This document shows positions 60,409 to 64,000 of a DNA stretch of 64,000 nt, piece by piece; position 1 is the stretch's first letter, and every line of letters begins with the position of its first letter. The translations under genes were made by a program, and so were the position numbers. This DNA is from Hyphomonadaceae bacterium. GTDB lineage: Bacteria; Pseudomonadota; Alphaproteobacteria; Caulobacterales; Aquidulcibacteraceae. A model generated the notes under the pieces. The model was not told the DNA's origin and made no database searches. It worked only from the letters and a program-made list of their open reading frames with translations. Location: assembly GCA_019636095.1 (NCBI GenBank), contig JAHBYF010000004.1:226501-290500 (forward strand). Reading direction: 5' to 3'.

Positions 60409-60708
60409 TTACTTGCCGATCTGCGCGCGCAAGTACGCCATGACGGCGCGCGAATACGCAAGCTGTGACTCACTCGGATATTTGCGCAACATCTCCGCCG
60501 TCGACGTATCCGTCACCGTCGAAATGAAGCGTTGGCTTTCTTGATCGAGCGCCACTGCGACTTTGTCGGGAACGAGTTCGCTGCGCTGCGCGGCCGCATG
60601 GTCTGCGATCCGGCGGTTGGCTGCTTCGGCAGCCGGACCAGGCTCTGGCGTCGCCTTCTGAAGTGATGGCGGCGTCGGCGCCGGTTGGGAAGGAGCGATG
60701 GAGGCCAT
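60409..60708 (-). CDS. FlaG-like small flagellar protein
   Basis: A 99-residue protein with a Pro/Ala-rich N-terminus and a compact C-terminal domain (DQESQRFISTVTDTSTAEML, RKYPSESQLAYSRAVMAYLR). The pattern Val-x-Asp-x-x-Thr-x-Glu-x-(Leu/Ile)-Arg-x-x-Pro is that of FlaG. FlaG proteins influence filament length in some bacteria. It lies 62 bp after flagellin and before the flagellin homologue. Confidence 0.68.
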   Translation of the reverse strand: MASIAPSQPAPTPPSLQKATPEPGPAAEAANRRIADHAAAQRSELVPDKVAVALDQESQRFISTVTDTSTAEMLRKYPSESQLAYSRAVMAYLRAQIGK

Positions 60709-60729
60709 GACTCATGCCCAGTCGAAATC

Positions 60730-60753
60730 GGCGGGGAGCGCGAGCTCCCCGCC
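60730..60753 (-). terminator. Hairpin after flagellin
   Basis: A perfect 10-bp stem, GGCGGGGAGC (60730-60739) with GCTCCCCGCC (60744-60753), loop GCGA. It follows the flagellin stop by about 17 bp on the minus strand. There is no T-run on that strand, so it may stabilise mRNA or attenuate rather than terminate fully. Confidence 0.6.
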
Positions 60754-60770
60754 TCTTTCGGTTTCCGCGA

Positions 60771-62030
60771 TTAGCGGAAGAACGACAGCACGATCGACGG
60801 CGCCGAATTCGCGATCGACAAGGCTTGCGCGCCGAGTTGCTGCTTAACTTGCAGCGACTGCAGGCGAGCCGATTCCTTGGCGAGGTCAGCGTCGACGAGG
60901 TTGCCGATGCCGGCTTCGATCGAGTCAGACAGCTTGCCCAAGAACGTCTTTTGGACGTCGAGGGCTTTCGACTGCGCGCCCATCGTCGCGAGATCGCGGT
61001 TCAGAGCGGTCAGCGCCGTGTCAATCGCGTCCACAGCAGCCGACGCGCCGTTGGCGGTCGAGATGTTGAGAGCCGAGGTCACGGTGTTGAGGGCTTGGCC
61101 CGACGCGCCGCCGAGGCGGAAGTCGAAGCCAGAAACCGTCAGGCTGTTTGAGCCCGAGCCCGGTGCGACCGATTGAGTCATCTGGGTGCCGGTCGTGCCG
61201 GTGGTGCCGTCCAGGAAGCCGCTGTCGTCAGCCGGATCGGTGCCATCCGTGAAGGTCACGGTGAACTGTTCCGAAGACGAGTAGGTGATCTTGCCGGTTT
61301 GGTCGTCGTACGCAGCAGAAACGCGGCCGTCCGAAGCGGAGGCCACGCGAGCGACGAATTGCGCAATCGTGTCGGTGGCTTCGACATCGACCGTGAAGGT
61401 CGTCGTTTCGTTGCCGTTGGTGATTGTGAATTCGAGCGCGTCGCTGGCGCCAATCGTGAGGCCAGTGGCGTCGTCGAGTTGCGCGGCGGACGAGAAGAAG
61501 TTGCCCGAGCCGTCGTCGAAGGCCAAGCCCGCAAGCGTGTAACGGCCACCGCCGCCGCCGGCGCCGTCAGACGTAAGAACGTCGAACTGCGTCGAGGAGC
61601 CCGTCAGGTTGCCGCCATTGACCAGGTTCGAGCCGTTGAACGTCGCGGCGTTCGCGATCTGGTCGATTTGGTTGCGCAGGGCGTTGAAGTCGGCTTGAAG
61701 CGCGGCGCGCTGGTCGGTCGAAAGGTCGGTCGCTTGCGCGGCGACGGCCTTTTCCTTCAATTGCTTCAGGATGTCGCCGATGGCTTCGCCAGCAGACAGA
61801 CCCACGTCGATAACCGACGTCGCGCGATCGATACCGTCCATGACAGCGCCGAGCGAGGCGACACGAGCGCGTTGGCCTTCAGCGATGGCGAACACAGCGC
61901 CGTTGTCCTTCGCGGAAGCGACCTTCAGGCCGGTGTTGACGCGGTTTTGGACTTCGCCGAGTTCTTTGGTGGTCTGGTTGAGCGATTGCAGCGCAACGAG
62001 GGCGCCGTAATTGGTGTTGACGCTAGTCAT
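60771..62030 (-). CDS. Flagellin
   Basis: The filament subunit, 419 residues. N-terminal D0/D1 (SVNTNYGALVALQSLNQTTK, NRVNTGLKVASAKDNGAVFA) and C-terminal D1/D0 (KTFLGKLSDSIEAGIGNLVD, LQVKQQLGAQALSIANSAPS) are typical of Caulobacter-type flagellins. The central domain is Gly/Thr/Asp-rich and hypervariable. AAGGA lies 8 bases before ATG 62030. It follows flaF and flbT on the minus strand with a 194-bp regulatory gap containing a leader hairpin. Confidence 0.96.
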   Translation of the reverse strand: MTSVNTNYGALVALQSLNQTTKELGEVQNRVNTGLKVASAKDNGAVFAIAEGQRARVASLGAVMDGIDRATSVIDVGLSAGEAIGDILKQLKEKAVAAQATDLSTDQRAALQADFNALRNQIDQIANAATFNGSNLVNGGNLTGSSTQFDVLTSDGAGGGGGRYTLAGLAFDDGSGNFFSSAAQLDDATGLTIGASDALEFTITNGNETTTFTVDVEATDTIAQFVARVASASDGRVSAAYDDQTGKITYSSSEQFTVTFTDGTDPADDSGFLDGTTGTTGTQMTQSVAPGSGSNSLTVSGFDFRLGGASGQALNTVTSALNISTANGASAAVDAIDTALTALNRDLATMGAQSKALDVQKTFLGKLSDSIEAGIGNLVDADLAKESARLQSLQVKQQLGAQALSIANSAPSIVLSFFR

Positions 62031-62057
62031 TTCAGGGTCCTTCTGGACTTGAGTGAA

Positions 62058-62074
62058 CTGGCCATTTTGGCCAG
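62058..62074 (-). promoter_or_regulatory. 5'-leader hairpin of flagellin mRNA
   Basis: CTGGCCA (62058-62064) and TGGCCAG (62068-62074) form a perfect 7-bp stem with a 3-base loop, 28-44 bases before the flagellin ATG and close to its ribosome-binding site. FlbT is known to act on the flagellin 5' leader in Caulobacter; this stem is a candidate site (inference). Confidence 0.6.
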
Positions 62075-62207
62075 CTGGACGTTGCCGTCCGGTGCCGCAC
62101 GGAAAATCCGCACGCCCTTCCCCGCCTAAGGGTCAGACGCTTTGCGTTGGTATTGTTTGTAAGGACCGAGGGTTAATAACGCGTCAGCGCCGAAACGATT
62201 CTACAGC

Positions 62208-62220
62208 GGCAAAAATTGCC
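62208..62220. promoter_or_regulatory. FlbD-type palindrome upstream of flagellin
   Basis: GGCAAAAATTGCC, differing in one base from the box at 49673-49685 upstream of flgF. It lies 178-190 bp upstream of the flagellin start, a possible enhancer position. A clear sigma-54 -24/-12 element was not found between (see rejected items). Confidence 0.5.
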
Positions 62221-62224
62221 TAGC

Positions 62225-62572
62225 TCAACGCGCCGCCAGTCCCTCCATCATGGTGCGATTGATATCGATCAATGGCTCGACATCGGCCCCGTCGCGCAGA
62301 ACTTCGCTCGAATAGCGCGCCACCCACATAGCAAGGGAGATGATCTGGCCCCTTAGCGTAATCGGCAGCTGGTTCTCTGGCGCGGCGCAATCGGCGGACA
62401 ACATGTTCCAAAGCCGCCGGTTCGCGTCGATCGCCTCAAGCAAGACAGATAGCGAGCCATCCCCCTCCTTGACGCGGACGAGGCCAGCGGTGACTTGCCC
62501 GAACGCTCGGTACTCGAGGTCGCGGGGCTGGTCAGCCTGCGTGGCCCCGCGCTGGTACGCCGGTAGCGACAT
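62225..62572 (-). CDS. flaF: Flagellin biosynthesis regulator FlaF
   Basis: FlaF is required for flagellin production and acts with FlbT in alphaproteobacteria. The 115-residue helical protein has YQRGATQADQPRDLEYRAFG at the N-terminus, then ANRRLWNMLSADCAAPENQL, LRGQIISLAMWVARYSSEVL and DINRTMMEGL. It overlaps flbT by 41 bp. Confidence 0.93.
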   Translation of the reverse strand: MSLPAYQRGATQADQPRDLEYRAFGQVTAGLVRVKEGDGSLSVLLEAIDANRRLWNMLSADCAAPENQLPITLRGQIISLAMWVARYSSEVLRDGADVEPLIDINRTMMEGLAAR

Positions 62573-62966
62573 CCTGCCTCAGTCCCAAGCGCTCGGCCTC
62601 ATAGGCAATGAGTTTCCGGCAGCGCATTAAGGCGCGGTAGTATTCGCCGCCCATTACTTCTTTGGAAACGCCTATGCATTCAGCAAGCACGGCGGGATCC
62701 CTTACCGCACCCATGAAATCTGCAAGGCGGGATGCGAATTCCGCGTAAGCCTTCTCCCGGCCCTGTTCATCCAAATACATCAGCATGATCGGGAAATAGA
62801 TCCGCTTAGCTGGCGTATCGGCTTCATCGTGCTGCATGATGTCCTTTTCGCGCAGAACGGAAGCCTTATTCTGCAAGACAAGCGCAGCTCGGCGATCACC
62901 GTTCTGAACGACCGCGCCGTTGACGACGAACTTCTCGCCCGGCCGCAATGAGAGTTTTAGCGGCAT
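62532..62966 (-). CDS. flbT: Flagellin mRNA repressor FlbT
   Basis: FlbT binds flagellin mRNA leaders and promotes their decay when the basal body is incomplete (known in Caulobacter). The 144-residue product begins MPLKLSLRPGEKFVVNGAVV and has RAALVLQNKASVLREKDIMQ, TPAKRIYFPIMLMYLDE and VMGGEYYRALMRCRKLI. GGGAGGAGGG precedes ATG 62966. The 3' end overlaps flaF by 41 bp in another frame, an unusually long overlap. Confidence 0.95.
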   Translation of the reverse strand: MPLKLSLRPGEKFVVNGAVVQNGDRRAALVLQNKASVLREKDIMQHDEADTPAKRIYFPIMLMYLDEQGREKAYAEFASRLADFMGAVRDPAVLAECIGVSKEVMGGEYYRALMRCRKLIAYEAERLGLRQDVATGVPARGHAG

Positions 62967-63332
62967 GTGCCCTCCTCCCGCTTCTGGGAGTCCATCCTCT
63001 TAAGACTCGCCGCAGATGGTTAACGAGGTGTTGCAAATGGCCCGCGCTCGCGTGTCGTTTCGGTTGCGATTTACAGCGCGGTGCACGCTCCGCGCGATGA
63101 TCGTGTTGGTTGGGCCGCACCGTTTCACTTTCAACTTTCGCTCGATTGCTCGGTTCGTCACAGAACCGTAAATGAGATCCGCCGCTCGGCTGGGGGCAGT
63201 CGGAGACGCGGTTAACAGAAATCGGAAGAACGGAGCCCGGGGCTCCGCGTGCGGGCGCGCAGCTGCATCCGCATGAACGGGGAAAATGCGTCTGGTGAAA
63301 TTTTAGCTCGCTTCGGCGGGAGAGGAGGAACT
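62967..63332. other. Intergenic region between flbT and the right-end gene
   Basis: 366 bp without a credible gene. It holds the SD of flbT at its left end, two TTAA tetranucleotides (63000-63003 and 63020-63023) whose spacing is 16 rather than the 7 of a CtrA box, and a perfect 6-bp stem (GGAGCC 63231-63236 with GGCTCC 63240-63245) about 90 bp before the next start. I see no sigma-54 element. Promoters for both flanking genes must lie here. Confidence 0.6.
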
Positions 63333-64000
63333 TTGCCCAATGTTCTCGACATCGGTCCGGTCGACGCACTCGCGAAGCGGGCCAGCGAACGGATCAGCAA
63401 TCCCGCCGTCGCCAAGCGTTACGCGAAACTCGCGGCATCGCGCATCCTGCGAAATCCGCGCTGTTTCCGCCCGGCCGCCGAAGCTGAGCTCAGCAACGCG
63501 CCCGCTTGGGTCGAAGCCGCGCTGGAGCGCGGCGAGACCATCAGCGTCTATCGCCGCAATGGCGCGATGGCCGCTCGCCTCCATTCGGTCGCCCGCCGCA
63601 TCAACGACGTGGAACGCCTCTCGGCGATGGACGAAACCGAGAAACCAGAACGCGCGGCTGCGATCAAAGAGGCGCGGCGATTTCTGACCAAAATAACAAA
63701 CGCCAACTTCGATGACGCCGCGCGCCGGGCGCTGCAGCTCTCCGAAATCCTGGCCGTGTGGGAAGGCGCCGCCGATACCTCAGACGTATGCGAAGACCAA
63801 TCCATCGTGCTGTTGAGCGGGCGCATCTGGCGGCGCGTCACCTCGGTTGCGGCTCTGCGTGCAGTCGGTCGCGAGTTCGAGAACTGTCTCGCGCGCACGT
63901 CGCGCAACAATGGCTATGGCGCGATGCTCTTCCGCGGCACGGCGCAGTTCTGGGTGCTGCGCGATTTCAACGGCGCCGGTCATGTGGTCGCGTGCGTTGC
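63333..64000 (+). CDS. Uncharacterised protein, 3'-truncated by the window edge
   Basis: An open frame from TTG 63333 with no stop before the window ends (222 codons visible). AGAGGAGGAA (63321-63330) is a strong SD close to this TTG, which supports the frame against the overlapping ATG 63340 frame. The translation starts MPNVLDIGPVDALAKRASER and is Ala/Arg-rich and mostly helical, with a late VGREFENCLARTSRNNGYGA and AQFWVLRDFNGAGHVVACV strand. I do not recognise the family; no signal peptide or membrane helix is seen. Confidence 0.7.
   Translation, partial: MPNVLDIGPVDALAKRASERISNPAVAKRYAKLAASRILRNPRCFRPAAEAELSNAPAWVEAALERGETISVYRRNGAMAARLHSVARRINDVERLSAMDETEKPERAAAIKEARRFLTKITNANFDDAARRALQLSEILAVWEGAADTSDVCEDQSIVLLSGRIWRRVTSVAALRAVGREFENCLARTSRNNGYGAMLFRGTAQFWVLRDFNGAGHVVACV

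Noticed and set aside
62082..62099. Possible sigma-54 promoter before flagellin (minus strand CGGCACC...GGCA)
   Set aside because: The -24 and -12 parts are one base too close, and the -12 GC is not preceded by TT. A near miss only, so not listed as a promoter, although a flagellin sigma-54 promoter would be expected there.
63340..63687. 115-codon ATG frame at the right end
   Set aside because: The frame from TTG 63333 has the better Shine-Dalgarno, stays open to the window end and gives a plausible protein; the ATG frame is a shadow.
1..64000. tRNA, rRNA, insertion sequence, prophage or CRISPR features
   Set aside because: None was found by eye; intergenic gaps are short and no transposase, integrase or cas-like protein appears among the frames. 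A tRNAscan and ISfinder search would settle it.

Overview
The window is a gene-dense, GC-rich (roughly 60-65 %) chromosomal segment of an alphaproteobacterium, most likely Caulobacterales / Hyphomonadaceae-like. The reasons are the flagellar regulators FliX, FlaF and FlbT, a textbook sigma-54 promoter in front of flgF, CtrA-type TTAA-N7-TTAA boxes next to flagellar genes, a Caulobacter-type housekeeping promoter in front of the atp genes, and the alphaproteobacterial gene order cox-thrC-M16 peptidase-acetyltransferase. I saw no rRNA, tRNA, insertion sequence, prophage or CRISPR array. Two genes are cut by the window edges: nadA at the left and an unknown gene at the right.

Layout. 1-3.4 kb: NAD biosynthesis nadA-(lipoprotein)-nadB-nadC. 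3.4-12.9 kb, minus strand: a long cytochrome c oxidase operon (ctaC, ctaD, ctaB, a 57-aa membrane protein, ctaG/cox11, ctaE, DUF983, SURF1) running on into thrC, an M16 peptidase and a GNAT acetyltransferase. 13-17.7 kb: a TPR protein, tldD, a 25-residue Lys/Ala-rich peptide gene and a TonB-dependent receptor. 17.8-20.4 kb: F0 ATP synthase genes atpI-B-E-b'-b, closed by a strong terminator. 20.4-22.4 kb: DUF1304, an M24 peptidase-like protein, and a yybP-ykoY (manganese) riboswitch before a UPF0016/TMEM165-type transporter. 22.4-27.5 kb, minus strand: the glycine cleavage operon gcvT-gcvH-(unknown)-gcvPA-gcvPB behind a tandem glycine riboswitch. 27.6-43.5 kb: methyltransferases, a polyprenyl diphosphate synthase, small enzymes, an ArsR/SRPBCC operon, a WecA/MraY-like transferase, ispE with two TPR proteins, ETF-ubiquinone oxidoreductase, a uracil-DNA glycosylase, a lytic transglycosylase and a glycosyltransferase.

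43.6-63 kb is mainly flagellar. fliL-fliM-DUF6468-motE-like-(AMIN/TPR-like giant) run leftward from a divergent regulatory region, and flgF-G-A-H run rightward from a sigma-54 promoter. After a short housekeeping interlude (acyl-CoA ligase, DUF2214, a secreted protein, dksA) come divergent fliX and flgI-rod-binding protein-FlgN-like-(unknown membrane protein). The last group, on the minus strand, is flbT-flaF-flagellin-FlaG-like-(N-terminally altered flagellin homologue). Together these supply the L and P rings, the distal rod, the C-ring switch, filament subunits and the post-transcriptional flagellin control system.

Most of the window is core genome. The parts most worth a second look are the flagellin homologue that has lost its N-terminal D0 region (59571-60275) under a perfect CtrA box, the nearly leaderless sigma-54 promoter of flgF, a shared 13-bp palindrome upstream of flgF and of flagellin, the flagellin 5' leader hairpin, and several uncharacterised proteins embedded in conserved operons.
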